Shown: positions 38,414 to 48,620, counted from the stretch's first letter. The stretch is DNA of 64,000 nucleotides from Yersinia entomophaga (GCF_001656035.1 NZ_CP010029.1:1268885-1332884), one strand, 5' to 3'. Made by a program: numbers and translations. Notes: a model not told the origin generated them from the sequence alone.

Positions 38414-40435
38414 ATGCACTGGCTACCGCTGCAGTGGAAACGCACGCCCTGGGGGAAGGCCAGCGGGGCGCAGTGGCGCTATGCCTTGCGTAATTCGCTG
38501 GCGATGTGCTTGTCACTGTGGGTTGCTTTTACTCTCAATCTGGATGAGCCTTATTGGGCGATGACTTCCGCGGCGGTTGTGAGTTTCCCCACCGTCGGCG
38601 GTGTAATCAGCAAAAGTATTGGTCGGGTGATTGGTAGTCTGATGGGTGCCGCTGCCTCGGTTATTATTGCAGGTCACTGCCTGAATGATCCTTGGCTGTT
38701 TACCTTCGCTATTGCCGCCTGGATCGGCTGGTGTACTTTCGTATCCAACCATTATCAAAATAACGTTTCCTACGCCTTTGCTCTGGCCGGTTATACCGCA
38801 GCAATCATCGCTTTTTCAACGGTCAACACTACGGATACTCAACAAATTTTCGATATCGCTCAGGCGCGAGTCTGCGAAGTGATTACCGGTATTTTGTGCG
38901 GTGGCCTGATGATGATGCTGTTGCCCAGCACCTCAGACGGCGAAGCGCTGCTGACCTCGCTGCGGCGTATGCATTCCCGCCTGCTGGAACACGCCATGCT
39001 GCTGTGGCAGACCGAAGACGATCCGCAGATTCGTACCTCACACGAGGGCGTGATCGGGCAGATTCTGACGCTCAATCTGTTGCGCATTCAGGCTTTCTGG
39101 AGCCACTACCGCTTCCGGCGACAAAACAATACGCTCAATTTTATGCTGCATAATCAATTACGAACCACCAGCGTCATCGCCAGTCTGCGACGTATGTTGC
39201 TCAACTGGCCCAATCCGCCTGGCAATCTGAAAAAGGTTTTGCAAACGCTGATTACCGAGCTTCAGCAGCCAGATTGCGATAAATATCGAGCCGCCAAAAT
39301 TTTGCAACAAATTATCCCGCGAGATAAAGATGATTACCGCCACCGCGCATTCTGGCTGCGTTTACGTCATTTCTGTTGGTTGTATCTGGAATCTGGCCAT
39401 TGGTTACGCCAATTGGAACAACACAGTGAACGAACTACATTGCCCCTCCCCAAGGTTGCCACGCTGGCGCGCCACACCGATACCTACGAAGCGGCTTACA
39501 ACGGGTTACGCACCTTTGTCTGTATCGTTATTGGCTGCGCATTCTGGATAAACACCCAATGGAGTGCAGGCAGTTCGGCGCTGGCTTTGGCCGCCGTCAG
39601 TTGCGTACTGTATTCCGCCAGCCCGTCCCCGACGGACAGCATCATAACGTTGCTGAAAGCCATCGTGTTGTTATCCATCGGCTGCTTTATTTTAAAATTC
39701 GGCGTCATGATTCGAATCGACGACTTTTGGTTGTTTGCTGCCGTACTCTTACCGATCCTGGTTACCATGCAGATGTTTAAGCAGCAAAATCCGCCCTACG
39801 CGGCGCTGTGGGGGCAGCTTATCGTTTTTATGGGTTCTTTCCTCAGTGTGACCAATCCGCCCAGCTACGACTATCAGGGCTTCCTTAATGACAACCTCGG
39901 CAAGTTGGTGGGCGTGATGCTGGCGGGCGTGGCTTTCCAGATTTTGCGCCCCAGTTCGGATAAACGAAAAGGCCAACGAATTATTCGCGCCCTGCGGCGA
40001 GACTTTATCGACCAGCTCAGCCCTTATCCGCAACAAAGTCAGCCACGATTTGAATCGCTGATTTATCATCGCATCAGCCAGTTAAATCTCAGTCAGGATC
40101 AGGAAGCGCGCATCTGGCTGTTACGATGGGGCATGGTCTATCTGAATTGCAGTCATGTGGTATGGCAGTTACGGGACTGGCAAACCACTGCGCCGCCGCT
40201 GTCTGCGGTGCGGGATTTGTGTATTCATTGTCTGAAAGGCAGCGTAACGGAAAAAGGCGTTGAGCCTGAAGCGTTAGCGGCAACGCTGCAAGAGCTACTG
40301 CGCATCAGCGAAACTCTGGCTCATCATCCGGACTCGTCGGGGCGAGAACTGGCGGGGCTGGTTTGGCGTCTGTACTGCTCGCTGACGCAACTGCAGCTCG
40401 CCCTCACCCCGCCGGCTATTTCTTCCCCTGCCTAA
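38414..40435 (+). CDS. ydhK: FUSC-family efflux protein YdhK
   Basis: 673-residue inner-membrane transporter of the AaeB/FUSC type. Two sets of hydrophobic segments (about 25-165 and 360-500), each with a following cytoplasmic helical domain. Begins 5 bp after ydhJ. Substrate not known. Confidence 0.93.
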   Translation: MHWLPLQWKRTPWGKASGAQWRYALRNSLAMCLSLWVAFTLNLDEPYWAMTSAAVVSFPTVGGVISKSIGRVIGSLMGAAASVIIAGHCLNDPWLFTFAIAAWIGWCTFVSNHYQNNVSYAFALAGYTAAIIAFSTVNTTDTQQIFDIAQARVCEVITGILCGGLMMMLLPSTSDGEALLTSLRRMHSRLLEHAMLLWQTEDDPQIRTSHEGVIGQILTLNLLRIQAFWSHYRFRRQNNTLNFMLHNQLRTTSVIASLRRMLLNWPNPPGNLKKVLQTLITELQQPDCDKYRAAKILQQIIPRDKDDYRHRAFWLRLRHFCWLYLESGHWLRQLEQHSERTTLPLPKVATLARHTDTYEAAYNGLRTFVCIVIGCAFWINTQWSAGSSALALAAVSCVLYSASPSPTDSIITLLKAIVLLSIGCFILKFGVMIRIDDFWLFAAVLLPILVTMQMFKQQNPPYAALWGQLIVFMGSFLSVTNPPSYDYQGFLNDNLGKLVGVMLAGVAFQILRPSSDKRKGQRIIRALRRDFIDQLSPYPQQSQPRFESLIYHRISQLNLSQDQEARIWLLRWGMVYLNCSHVVWQLRDWQTTAPPLSAVRDLCIHCLKGSVTEKGVEPEALAATLQELLRISETLAHHPDSSGRELAGLVWRLYCSLTQLQLALTPPAISSPA

Positions 40436-40459
40436 GGATTAGTCAGGGGAGATCAATCA

Positions 40460-41356
40460 TCAAGGAACGTCATAACCCAAAGCGGCGCGGCGAATGCGGA
40501 ACCACTGCTGACGGCTGAGCGTTAGGGATATCGATTTCCACGCGGCGGCAACGCGCTCAATCTTGCCTGAACCAATAATCGGCAGCGGCACAGAGGGCAA
40601 ACGCATCACCCAGGCATAGACCACTTGCTCGATATTCTCCGCACCGATTTCTTCCGCCACGGCCTGTAATTCATCACGTAATGGCTGGAACTCCCCATCG
40701 TTAAACAAACGCCCACCGCCTAAACATGACCAAGCCATCGGTTTAATACGCAATTGCTGACACATATCCAGCGTGCCGTCCAGAATGGTAGGCTGATGCA
40801 ACGGCGATATTTCCACCTGATTGGTCACTAGCGAGAAAGGCAGGCGAGATTGCAGCAGACTGAACTGAGCCGGTGTGAAGTTAGATACGCCAAAATGCTT
40901 CACTTTGCCGCTTTTGTGCAACTGAGTGAAAGCCTCGGCAACGTCGTCAGCCTCCATCAGTGGATCAGGGCGGTGAATCAACAGCAGATCCAAATAATCC
41001 GTGTGTAAATGAGTCAATGATTGCTCGGCGCTGCGGATAATATGATCGCCATCGGTATTGTAGTGACCCAAGGCGTGCTCTGGCTTAGCCGTCGTCGCGA
41101 TGCCGCATTTGCTGACGATTTCCATCTTATCTCGTAGTGATGGTTGTAAACGCATCGCTTGTCCAAAAGCCTGCTCGCACTGGTAGCCACCGTAGATATC
41201 CGCGTGATCCACCGTGGTAATCCCCATATCCAGATGCTGCTGAATAAAACCCTGTAGCTGGGCGGGCGTCATGTTCCATTCGATCAAACGCCAGTAACCG
41301 CAAATCATGCGGGAAAATTCAGGGCCTTGCGGCGATAATTGGCTACGTGTATGCAT
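40460..41356 (-). CDS. ydhF: Aldo/keto reductase YdhF
   Basis: NADPH-dependent oxidoreductase, 298 residues as in E. coli from ATG 41356 (AGGTGG upstream). TIM-barrel motifs: VDHADIYGGYQCE (catalytic Asp/Tyr), SKCG (Lys), LLIHRPDPL (His), and C-terminal PIIGSGKIERV for cofactor binding. Substrate unknown. Confidence 0.95.
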   Translation of the reverse strand: MHTRSQLSPQGPEFSRMICGYWRLIEWNMTPAQLQGFIQQHLDMGITTVDHADIYGGYQCEQAFGQAMRLQPSLRDKMEIVSKCGIATTAKPEHALGHYNTDGDHIIRSAEQSLTHLHTDYLDLLLIHRPDPLMEADDVAEAFTQLHKSGKVKHFGVSNFTPAQFSLLQSRLPFSLVTNQVEISPLHQPTILDGTLDMCQQLRIKPMAWSCLGGGRLFNDGEFQPLRDELQAVAEEIGAENIEQVVYAWVMRLPSVPLPIIGSGKIERVAAAWKSISLTLSRQQWFRIRRAALGYDVP

Positions 41357-41462
41357 TTTGACCACCTATATATGTTGAATGACCTTCAGCATACACAAGC
41401 GACAGAAAGGATCATCATCCTGACGCAAGGAAATGGCGGTTGATCGGTATCAAAAGATGAAT

Positions 41463-41702
41463 TTAAAATAATGACGGTTGTTCCGGTAGCGGTTCTTCCG
41501 GTTTTTTGTTGGCACGTAGCTGACGCAACAAACGTTGACGACACAGGCGCAGAACGTCGTGTTTTTGCATGTCGGTCATTTGCATCCAGCCAAAGCGCTC
41601 TTCCCGGCTGCGGAAACAGCCACGGCAAAAACCACGGTCATCTGCTTGACAGATACCGCGACAAGGACTGGGAATATCAAAAAACTCAAGCTGCTGAGCC
41701 AC
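41463..41702 (-). CDS. ydhL: DUF1289 protein YdhL
   Basis: 79 residues as in E. coli, with a four-Cys cluster pattern SPCRGICQADDRGFCRGCFRS suggesting metal binding (fragment: CRGIC, FCRGC). The start is GTG at 41702, preceded by GAGGAGG. Function unknown. Confidence 0.93.
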   Translation of the reverse strand: MAQQLEFFDIPSPCRGICQADDRGFCRGCFRSREERFGWMQMTDMQKHDVLRLCRQRLLRQLRANKKPEEPLPEQPSLF

Positions 41703-41738
41703 ACAACCTCCTCGGATTACCCTTTCATTGAAGACGGC

Positions 41739-42659
41739 TTAACGGCGGCTGGCAAGTACAGATTCGCGATGTCGCTGAAAATAATCCCGCAGATAACGTA
41801 TCACCTGACGATTTTTTTCCGGCATCGCCCTTTCCAGCGTCAACGCATGTAACCGCAGCGGCGTTGATTGCCACTCCGGTAGCAGCGTGATTAATTCTCC
41901 GCGTTGCAGCTCATCACCAATTTCATACAAAGGCAGCACGGAAAGCCCCATCCCTTCGCGAGTAAAATCGCGGATAACCGGCATACTACCGCTAATAACC
42001 TGCCCGTGATTCAGACGCAAAACCATCGTTTCTCCCGATGTGTGATGCAAATCTAAATGAATAGCCGAGGGATTATTCACCGAGGACATCCAGCGGTGCG
42101 CCAGTAAGTCCTGCGGCGTTTCTGGCACACCGTGCTGACTGAGATAGCGCGGTGCAGCGCAAATCACCATCGGCCACTCCGCCAACGGATGGGCAATCAT
42201 ATTGGCGTCCGCCAGCTGTCGATTGACTCGCAGAGCGATATCAACCCGCTGTTCGATCAAATCCACCACTTCGTCATTGGCCAGAATCCGCAGGGTTAAT
42301 TTGGGATGAGCGTTTAGCAAAGGGGACAACGCTTCCGCCAGCGGGCGACCACCGATACCTACGGTAGTGGCAATGCGAATTTCGCCCACCAGCGTATCTC
42401 GTAGCTCCGCCAACCGCTGCTCGGCCTCTTTCGCCTGCTGCAACATGGCTTCGCAGCCGGGATAAAAAACCTGCCCGGCTTCCGTTAACGTCAGCCTGCG
42501 GGTTGAGCGATGCAACAAGGGGACGCCGAGCGCTTTCTCTAAAGAGCGCATATGCTGACTAATAGCGGATGCGGTCATACCCAACCGTCGCCCCGCTGCG
42601 GTTAGCGAACCTTCGGCCACTACGGTGGCAAAAATCGCCATTCGGTTGAGTTTATCCAT
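41739..42659 (-). CDS. LysR-family regulator
   Basis: 306-residue LysR regulator. N-terminal helix-turn-helix (GSLTAAGRRLGMTASAISQHM) and effector domain (from about 90, IRIATTVGIGGRPLAEAL). Divergent from the NAD(P)-binding protein gene 105 bp away; classical layout for local control. This pair is not at this position in E. coli (between ydhL and nemR), so it is an insertion relative to that order. Confidence 0.9.
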   Translation of the reverse strand: MDKLNRMAIFATVVAEGSLTAAGRRLGMTASAISQHMRSLEKALGVPLLHRSTRRLTLTEAGQVFYPGCEAMLQQAKEAEQRLAELRDTLVGEIRIATTVGIGGRPLAEALSPLLNAHPKLTLRILANDEVVDLIEQRVDIALRVNRQLADANMIAHPLAEWPMVICAAPRYLSQHGVPETPQDLLAHRWMSSVNNPSAIHLDLHHTSGETMVLRLNHGQVISGSMPVIRDFTREGMGLSVLPLYEIGDELQRGELITLLPEWQSTPLRLHALTLERAMPEKNRQVIRYLRDYFQRHRESVLASRR

Positions 42660-42764
42660 GATTATGAAGTTTTACTTAAAGAAGAAAGCACAAATATGGC
42701 ACTTATCAGCCAGTTTGTTAAGTATTAGAGTTAGCCCCGTCAACCCAACTTGAGGAATTAAACG

Positions 42765-43406
42765 ATGAAACTGGCAATTATTGGTGCAACTGGTTTTGTA
42801 GGCCGTAAAGTCATCGACGAAGCTCTGGCTCGCGGTCATCAGGTTACGGCGATTGCCCGTCAGCCTAAAGATTTACCTAAAACTGATAACCTGACCATCG
42901 CATTAGGTGACATTGCTGATACTGACTGGTTAGCCCAACAATTGAGCGGTCAGGATGCGGTTATCAGCGCTTATAACCCTGGTTGGACCGAAGAAAATCA
43001 GTTTGAAAAATTCACGGCGGGAAGCCAGAAAATTCTGGATGCGCAGCAAAAAGCCGGCGTGAAACGCCTGTTGGTGGTCGGCGGCGCGGGCAGTCTGGAA
43101 GTCGCCCCTGGCGTGGAGTTAGTCGATACGCCAGACTTCCCGGATGCCTACAAGCAAGGCGCCTTGGGCGCCCGTGCGTTACGTAACAAGTTACGCGCTG
43201 AAAACACGCTGGATTGGACCTACCTGTCACCGGCGGCCTTGCTGGAACCAGGAAAACGCACCGGCCAGTTCCGTTTGGGTACCACTTCGTTGCTGATGAA
43301 CGGCACGGCGCCAGCCAGCATCTCCGTGGAAGATTTAGCGGTGGCTATTTTAGACGAAATCGAAAATCCGCAGTTTATTAAAGCGCAGTTTACCGCCGCA
43401 TACTAA
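42765..43406 (+). CDS. NAD(P)H-binding (NmrA-like) oxidoreductase
   Basis: 213-residue short-chain-type protein. N-terminal Rossmann GATGFVGRKVIDEAL (GxxGxxG), LTIALGDIADTDWL, VVGGAGSL and the C-terminal ISVEDLAVAILDEIENP are typical of the YwnB/NAD(P)H-binding group. Catalytic substrate unknown. Probably controlled by the divergent LysR. GAGGAA precedes the ATG. A GC-rich hairpin (about 43421-43484) follows. Confidence 0.88.
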   Translation: MKLAIIGATGFVGRKVIDEALARGHQVTAIARQPKDLPKTDNLTIALGDIADTDWLAQQLSGQDAVISAYNPGWTEENQFEKFTAGSQKILDAQQKAGVKRLLVVGGAGSLEVAPGVELVDTPDFPDAYKQGALGARALRNKLRAENTLDWTYLSPAALLEPGKRTGQFRLGTTSLLMNGTAPASISVEDLAVAILDEIENPQFIKAQFTAAY

Positions 43407-43537
43407 GGACGAACCCGTTCTGCATCAGCCTCGCGCATGGCAGTCAAACCTACCCTCATAGGTGTGCCGTGCGCGGGGCTTTTCTTCTTTCCGCTTGTGT
43501 CACGTCTTTCCGCTTTTGTCACGTTTTGTTTCCAAAC

Positions 43538-43554
43538 GCTAAGGTTATCTTAAG
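43538..43554 (+). promoter_or_regulatory. PmrA (BasR) box upstream of eptA
   Basis: GCTAAG-GTTAT-CTTAAG: two PmrA half sites (second perfect, first 4 of 6) with the exact 5-bp gap, 52 bp before the eptA ATG and followed by a plausible -10. PmrA-dependent induction of lipid A modification is the expected logic. Confidence 0.75.
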
Positions 43555-43605
43555 TTTGCTACTGTATCGTGCCAATCATTAATGAATAATTGGTTCTGAT
43601 TAGCA

Positions 43606-45243
43606 ATGAATGGACGATTCAAGTTACAGTGTAACGCAATCACCTTTATCTTAAGCTGCGCGCTATTTTTCACGCTGTTTCTCAATGCTCTTTTTATACA
43701 CAAAGCCTGGTCGCTGATCGCCTTCGGCAGCCTAGATAGTTATGTGTTCGCCGCCACGATTCCGCTGGTGATATTCTGCGCGTTGAATATTACTTTCAGC
43801 CTGCTGTGCGTGCCATATCTGCGGAAGCCAATCATTATCACACTGCTGCTGGGCAGCGCGGCTGCTAACTATTTTATGTTTAGCTATGGCGTGGTGATCG
43901 ACGGCAATATGATGCAAAACGCCTTTGAAACCAATGCGCAAGAGGCAACCGCCCTGCTCACGCCACGCATGGGCTGGTGGTTGCTGGGGCTGGGCATATT
44001 GCCCGCCGTCGTCATTTGTTTCACCCGGATTGAGTCCACCAAGCCTTGGTGGTACATGCTGGGTCTGCGGGCGGCCAATATTCTGTTATCCATGATGATT
44101 ATTCTGCTGATCGCCGCGTTATTCTATAAGGACTACGCTTCGCTGATTCGCAATAACAAAAGCATCGTTAAAATGCTCACGCCGTCCAACTACGTTAGCG
44201 GTGTGATTGAGTATGCCAAACACAAATATTTCACCAATAACCTGCCACTCATTCGTATCGGTGAAGACGCGCATAAAGGCCCGCAGATTTTGGCGCAACA
44301 GAAAAAAACGCTGATGATACTGGTGGTCGGCGAAACTGCGCGCGCAGAGAACTTCTCCCTCGGCGGTTACGAACGGGAAACCAATCCGCGTCTGAAGCAG
44401 GATCAGGTGATTTATTTTAAAAACACCGCGTCCTGCGGCACCGAAACCGCCGTGTCCGTCCCCTGCATGTTTTCTAATATGCCCCGTAAAGAATACGATG
44501 CGACCCTCGCCAGCCATCAGGAGGGTTTACTGGACATTGTGGCGCTCGCCGGGGTGAATGTGCTGTGGCGGGAAAACGACGGCGGCTGTAAAGGTGCCTG
44601 CGATCGCGTTCCTCATCAGGATGTGACGCAGTTAAATCTGACACAGTACTGCGAAGGTGATGTTTGTATGGATGACGCACTGCTGCATAATCTAGACAAT
44701 TATATCAATGGGTTAAAAGGCGACAGTGTAATTGTTTTACATCAAATGGGGAGCCACGGCCCAGCCTATTATCGCCGTACCACGCCGGAATTTCGCAAAT
44801 TCACGCCAACCTGCGATAGCAATCAGATTCAGGATTGCAGCCCGCAAGAGCTGGTAAATACCTATGATAATTCCTTGCTGTATACCGATGCGACGCTGGA
44901 TAAAACCATCAAAATTTTGCAGCAACACAGTGATACATTTAATACGGCAATGGTTTATCTGTCCGATCACGGGGAATCTTTGGGTGAAAACGGCATGTAT
45001 CTGCACGGAACGCCCTACCTGTTTGCCCCAAGCCAACAAACGCACGTGCCTATGTTGCTGTGGATGTCAGCGGATTATGAAAAGAATTTCGCCATCAATC
45101 GCAACTGTTTAAACCAAATGGCGCAGCAGGCTGAGGTTTCTCAGGATAATCTGTTCCATACCATTTTAGGGATGATGAATATTCAGACCAAAGAATATCA
45201 GCCTTCATTGGATATACTGCACTCTTGCCGCTCACCTGCCTGA
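43606..45243 (+). CDS. eptA: Lipid A phosphoethanolamine transferase EptA
   Basis: Inner-membrane enzyme that adds phosphoethanolamine to lipid A, lowering binding of polymyxin and other cationic peptides. 545 residues. Five N-terminal transmembrane helices, then a periplasmic alkaline-phosphatase-like domain. Metal/catalytic sites: VGETARAENFSLGGY, nucleophile Thr279 in ASCGTETAVSVPCMF, LHQMGSHGPAYY, YLSDHGESLGENG. Cys pairs for disulfides are present. Similar to EptA and the mobile MCR family but chromosomal. The ribosome site is weak. A PmrA box is upstream; no pmrAB genes are adjacent. Confidence 0.95.
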   Translation: MNGRFKLQCNAITFILSCALFFTLFLNALFIHKAWSLIAFGSLDSYVFAATIPLVIFCALNITFSLLCVPYLRKPIIITLLLGSAAANYFMFSYGVVIDGNMMQNAFETNAQEATALLTPRMGWWLLGLGILPAVVICFTRIESTKPWWYMLGLRAANILLSMMIILLIAALFYKDYASLIRNNKSIVKMLTPSNYVSGVIEYAKHKYFTNNLPLIRIGEDAHKGPQILAQQKKTLMILVVGETARAENFSLGGYERETNPRLKQDQVIYFKNTASCGTETAVSVPCMFSNMPRKEYDATLASHQEGLLDIVALAGVNVLWRENDGGCKGACDRVPHQDVTQLNLTQYCEGDVCMDDALLHNLDNYINGLKGDSVIVLHQMGSHGPAYYRRTTPEFRKFTPTCDSNQIQDCSPQELVNTYDNSLLYTDATLDKTIKILQQHSDTFNTAMVYLSDHGESLGENGMYLHGTPYLFAPSQQTHVPMLLWMSADYEKNFAINRNCLNQMAQQAEVSQDNLFHTILGMMNIQTKEYQPSLDILHSCRSPA

Positions 45244-45413
45244 TGGAAAGAGATTAACGCTTAAAATGATGACCGCTGATGTTCGCCATCGGCGGTTTTA
45301 TCTGAATAGCGGGACAAAGACCTTTTATCAAACCTATGAATGATAAGGTGATTATTTAAAATCACCTTATTTACAGCCTCGAAAAGCTCTCGGTGTATCT
45401 TTTTTTCTTGACC

Positions 45414-45429
45414 TAGACCAGTCGGTCTA
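45414..45429. promoter_or_regulatory. NemR operator upstream of nemR
   Basis: Perfect palindrome TAGACC-AGTC-GGTCTA, the known NemR box, directly after a TTGACC -35-like element (45408-45413). NemR is expected to repress its own promoter here until reactive electrophiles or hypochlorite modify it. Confidence 0.92.
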
Positions 45430-45437
45430 TTACGCTA

Positions 45438-46046
45438 ATGGTCATGAACAAGATATTGCACTCTCAAACTGATACCCGCGAACATCTGTTAGCCACCGGC
45501 GAGCACCTGAGCTTACGTCTGGGCTTTAACGGGATGGGACTCAGCCTGCTGCTGACTACCGCTGGCGTACCAAAAGGTTCGTTCTATCATTACTTTAAGT
45601 CGAAAGAAGCTTTCGGCGAAGCCATGCTGCAACGCTATTTTGATCGCTACGATACTCAAATGCATAACCTGTTTTCCAATCCGCAAGGGGATCAGCGCCA
45701 GCACCTTCTGGGCTATTTTGCTCAGGGAATTGGCAATTTTTGCAACAGTGAGTGCCACAACGCCTGTCTGGCGGTCAAACTTTCTGCTGAAGTGAGCGAT
45801 TTATCTGAGCCTATGCGCCACGCACTGGATACCGGCACCGCTCGGGTCATCCGTCGCTTACAGGACGCGATTGAAAAAGGCATTGAGGAGAAATCCCTGC
45901 GGGTGGTTTTATCCGCATCCGCCACGGCAGAAACGCTCTATGCCCTATGGCTCGGCGCCTCGCTGCGCGCCAAAGTGAAACGCTCCGTCGCCCCACTGAC
46001 CTGTGCGTTAGAAAGTATCGAATTGCTATTACAACCGACAGCCTGA
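45438..46046 (+). CDS. nemR: TetR-family redox regulator NemR
   Basis: Repressor responding to N-ethylmaleimide, methylglyoxal, quinones and hypochlorous acid. About 202 residues; ATG at 45438 or the in-frame ATG at 45444 (MNKIL, better aligned with E. coli). TetR HTH GVPKGSFYHYFKSKEAF. The sensing Cys is conserved in NACLAVKLSAEV (Cys106 in E. coli). No clear Shine-Dalgarno between the operator and ATG. Confidence 0.94.
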   Translation: MVMNKILHSQTDTREHLLATGEHLSLRLGFNGMGLSLLLTTAGVPKGSFYHYFKSKEAFGEAMLQRYFDRYDTQMHNLFSNPQGDQRQHLLGYFAQGIGNFCNSECHNACLAVKLSAEVSDLSEPMRHALDTGTARVIRRLQDAIEKGIEEKSLRVVLSASATAETLYALWLGASLRAKVKRSVAPLTCALESIELLLQPTA

Positions 46047-46095
46047 TTTAACAGCCACTCATCTCGCCTGCGAGGTAAGTGTCTTACACAAACAC

Positions 46096-46110
46096 TAGAC
46101 GACTGGTCTA
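46096..46110. promoter_or_regulatory. Second NemR-like box, before nemA
   Basis: TAGAC-GACTG-GTCTA palindrome between nemR and nemA, 17 bp before the nemA ATG. It resembles the nemR operator but is one base shorter and lacks the inner CC/GG pair on one side. It could give nemA its own NemR-controlled promoter or block elongation. Confidence 0.65.
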
Positions 46111-46127
46111 TTATTACAGGAATTATC

Positions 46128-47225
46128 ATGAAGACAGCAAAATTGTTCTCTCCGCTAAAAGTTGGCGCTGTGACGCTGCCAAATCGCGTGTTTATGGCAC
46201 CGCTGACCCGTTTACGCAGCATGGAACCGGGTGATGTTCCTACGCCGTTAATGGCGGAATACTACGCTCAGCGTGCCAGCGCCGGCCTGATTATTACCGA
46301 AGCGACGCAGGTGTCTTTCCAGGCCAAAGGCTATGCGGGCGCACCGGGTCTGCATACTCAGGAACAAATGGAAGCGTGGAAAGAGATTACTCAGGCGGTG
46401 CATGATAAAAAGGGTCATATCGCGGTACAACTGTGGCACGTAGGCCGCATTTCACACAGTAGCCTGCAACCGAATCAACAGGCACCGGTCGCCCCTTCGG
46501 CTATCGCTGCGGATTCTCGTACCACGGTGCGGGATGAAAACGGTGCTTGGGTGCGCGTTCCTTGCTCAACCCCGCGCGCGCTAGCCTTAGAAGAAATTCC
46601 AGGTATTGTGGATGATTTCCGTAAAACCACCGCCAATGCTCGCGAAGCTGGCTTCGATTTCATCGAAATCCACGCTGCTCACGGTTATTTGCTGCATCAA
46701 TTTATGTCTCCGGCGTCCAACCAACGTACCGATGCCTACGGCGGCAGCATTGAAAATCGCACTCGCCTAACACTGGAAGTGGTAGATGCAACCGCCGCTG
46801 AATGGGGCGCGGAGCATATTGGCATCCGCATTTCACCGCTCGGCCCATTCAATGGTCTGGATAACGGGGAAGATCAGGAAGAAGCCGCGCTGTATCTGAT
46901 CGATGAACTGAACAAACGTAAAATTGCCTACCTGCACATTTCCGAACCTGACTGGGCGGGGGGTAAGCCTTATTCAGACGCCTTCCGCGACGCCGTGCGC
47001 GCTCGTTTCAACGGCGTTATTGTAGGCGCTGGCGCTTACAGCGCTGAAAAAGCTGAAGCGTTGATCGAAAAAGGCTTTATTGACGCCGTTGCCTTTGGCC
47101 GCAGTTATATTGCCAACCCGGATCTGGTACAACGTTTGCAGCAGCAAGCGCCCTTGAATACGCCGGACGGTGACACTTTCTATGGCGGCGGCGCTAAAGG
47201 TTACACCGATTATCCAACCCTATAA
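46128..47225 (+). CDS. nemA: N-ethylmaleimide reductase NemA (Old Yellow Enzyme)
   Basis: FMN-dependent ene-reductase detoxifying electrophiles and nitro compounds, 365 residues as in E. coli. [32 protein letters not shown], and [13 protein letters not shown] (FMN phosphate site) are intact. AGGA precedes the ATG. Terminator hairpin at 47250-47280. In E. coli nemRA is followed by gloA; here rluF and a broken gene lie between. Confidence 0.97.
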   Translation: MKTAKLFSPLKVGAVTLPNRVFMAPLTRLRSMEPGDVPTPLMAEYYAQRASAGLIITEATQVSFQAKGYAGAPGLHTQEQMEAWKEITQAVHDKKGHIAVQLWHVGRISHSSLQPNQQAPVAPSAIAADSRTTVRDENGAWVRVPCSTPRALALEEIPGIVDDFRKTTANAREAGFDFIEIHAAHGYLLHQFMSPASNQRTDAYGGSIENRTRLTLEVVDATAAEWGAEHIGIRISPLGPFNGLDNGEDQEEAALYLIDELNKRKIAYLHISEPDWAGGKPYSDAFRDAVRARFNGVIVGAGAYSAEKAEALIEKGFIDAVAFGRSYIANPDLVQRLQQQAPLNTPDGDTFYGGGAKGYTDYPTL

Positions 47226-47249
47226 TGCCGCGATTTAGCTAAACATCTT

Positions 47250-47280
47250 AATGCCGGTGAGCGTTTCTCTTACCGGCATT
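47250..47280 (+). terminator. nemA terminator
   Basis: 9-bp stem AATGCCGGT / ACCGGCATT with a 13-nt loop just after nemA; the T tract is weak. Confidence 0.7.
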
Positions 47281-47678
47281 GCTGTATTTAACCGCCATTT
47301 GCGATTTCCTCTCGAGCAGCACACTCATCGATTTACGCCGCGAACGCTGCGCCCCAATGTTAGAGTGTAGAGAAATTTGCCAGCGCTGTGCGGTATTCGC
47401 CTGACTGGGCTTATCGGGGTATCTGTGGCGTTCAGGTGACGAGTATCGCGCAACAGCCCATGGAAGAAGCTCTGTCGCAACACATAGTATTGGTGTTTGG
47501 TTCAAAGAGTATTCAGAGTCGCGACGGAGGTATCCCCAGCCAGATTGCAGAGTGGATGAATCACCGTCGTAACAATTAAACGCCCTGCATGACGGTATGC
47601 CCATCCCTTTCCCGACCCGTGGAGTCAGCTGCTGGGAAAGTCATGGGCAAAGACGACGCTGACCGTCTGATGGGGCGC
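47281..47678. other. nemA-rluF spacer
   Basis: About 400 bp with no recognisable gene. A minus-strand open frame of 118 codons (47248-47604) runs through the nemA terminator, has odd composition and no homology I can name, and is not called. The origin of this spacer is unclear. Confidence 0.4.
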
Positions 47679-48552
47679 TTAGCGCCCTTTCTTCTTGCGA
47701 CCGGGCTGGGCAAAACGCTTGCGGGAAGCGGTGTTATCCGCGGGTTTTTCGACGCTTTTCGGGCGGTTAACGCTCGGTTTTTTCGCGGCAGCAGGCTTGG
47801 CCTGCGCTTTTTTTTGCCGGTTTCTCGTCAGAGGAGGAATTTTCAATCAGCTTGAATAATTCAATCAACTCATCGTCGGTCAAATCTCGCCACTCGCCCT
47901 GCGGCAACCCTTTCAGATTGACGTTCATGATGCGAGTACGCTCAAGTTTGGTGACTTCATAGCCAAAATGCTTACACATACGGCGAATCTGGCGGTTAAG
48001 CCCCTGCACCAGCGTAATACGGAACACAAAAGGCGCTTCTTTTTTCACTTTGCACTTTTTGGTTACCGTTCCCAACATCGGCACGCCGGCAGCTAAACCA
48101 AGAATAAATTCGTCAGTCACCGGTTTGTTAACGGTCACTACGTATTCTTTTTCGTGATCGTTCCCCGCCCGCAGGATTTTATTGACCAAATCGCCGTGAT
48201 TCGTCAGGAAAATCAACCCTTGGGAATCTTTATCCAGCCGACCGATAGGGAAAACGCGTTTGCTGTGATTCACAAAATCAACAATATTGTCGTGCTCGCC
48301 GTCTTCCGTAGTACAAATAATGCCAACCGGTTTGTTGAGTGCGATCAGTACCAAATCATCTTCATTACGCGGCTCAATCAGCTGACCGTTAACTTTCACC
48401 ACATCCCCGACATAAACCTGATCGCCAACTGAGGCTCTCTTGCCGTTAATAAAAACATTTCCCTGTTCGACGTAACGATCGGCGTCGCGACGAGAACAGA
48501 TGCCGCTCTCGCTAATGTATTTGTTAAGACGAATGGATGAGTTGGTCAGCAT
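47679..48552 (-). pseudogene. rluF: RluF 23S rRNA pseudouridine synthase, frameshifted near C-terminus
   Basis: Pseudouridine synthase modifying 23S rRNA U2604 (and tRNA-Tyr U35). The catalytic core is intact: S4 domain [20 protein letters not shown], then [17 protein letters not shown] with the catalytic Asp, and [17 protein letters not shown]. At an A8 run (T8 on the plus strand, 47808-47815) the frame moves to one ending at TAA 47767-47769 after 261 residues. With A7 the frame would continue as [15 protein letters not shown]... to PGRKKKGR and stop at 47679, 290 residues, the E. coli length and ending. Only the Lys-rich tail is affected, so the enzyme may still work; slippage or a sequencing error are alternatives. 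Confidence 0.9.
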
Positions 48553-48620
48553 AGTTCTTCCGAAAAGGGCGGACTATACCTTATCCGCGCCGGGTTGCGA
48601 AGCCTGTAAAGCCCGATAAT

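Noticed and set aside
47248..47604. 118-codon minus-strand frame between nemA and rluF
   Set aside because: Runs into the nemA terminator and has no homology or ribosome site; kept as unassigned spacer.
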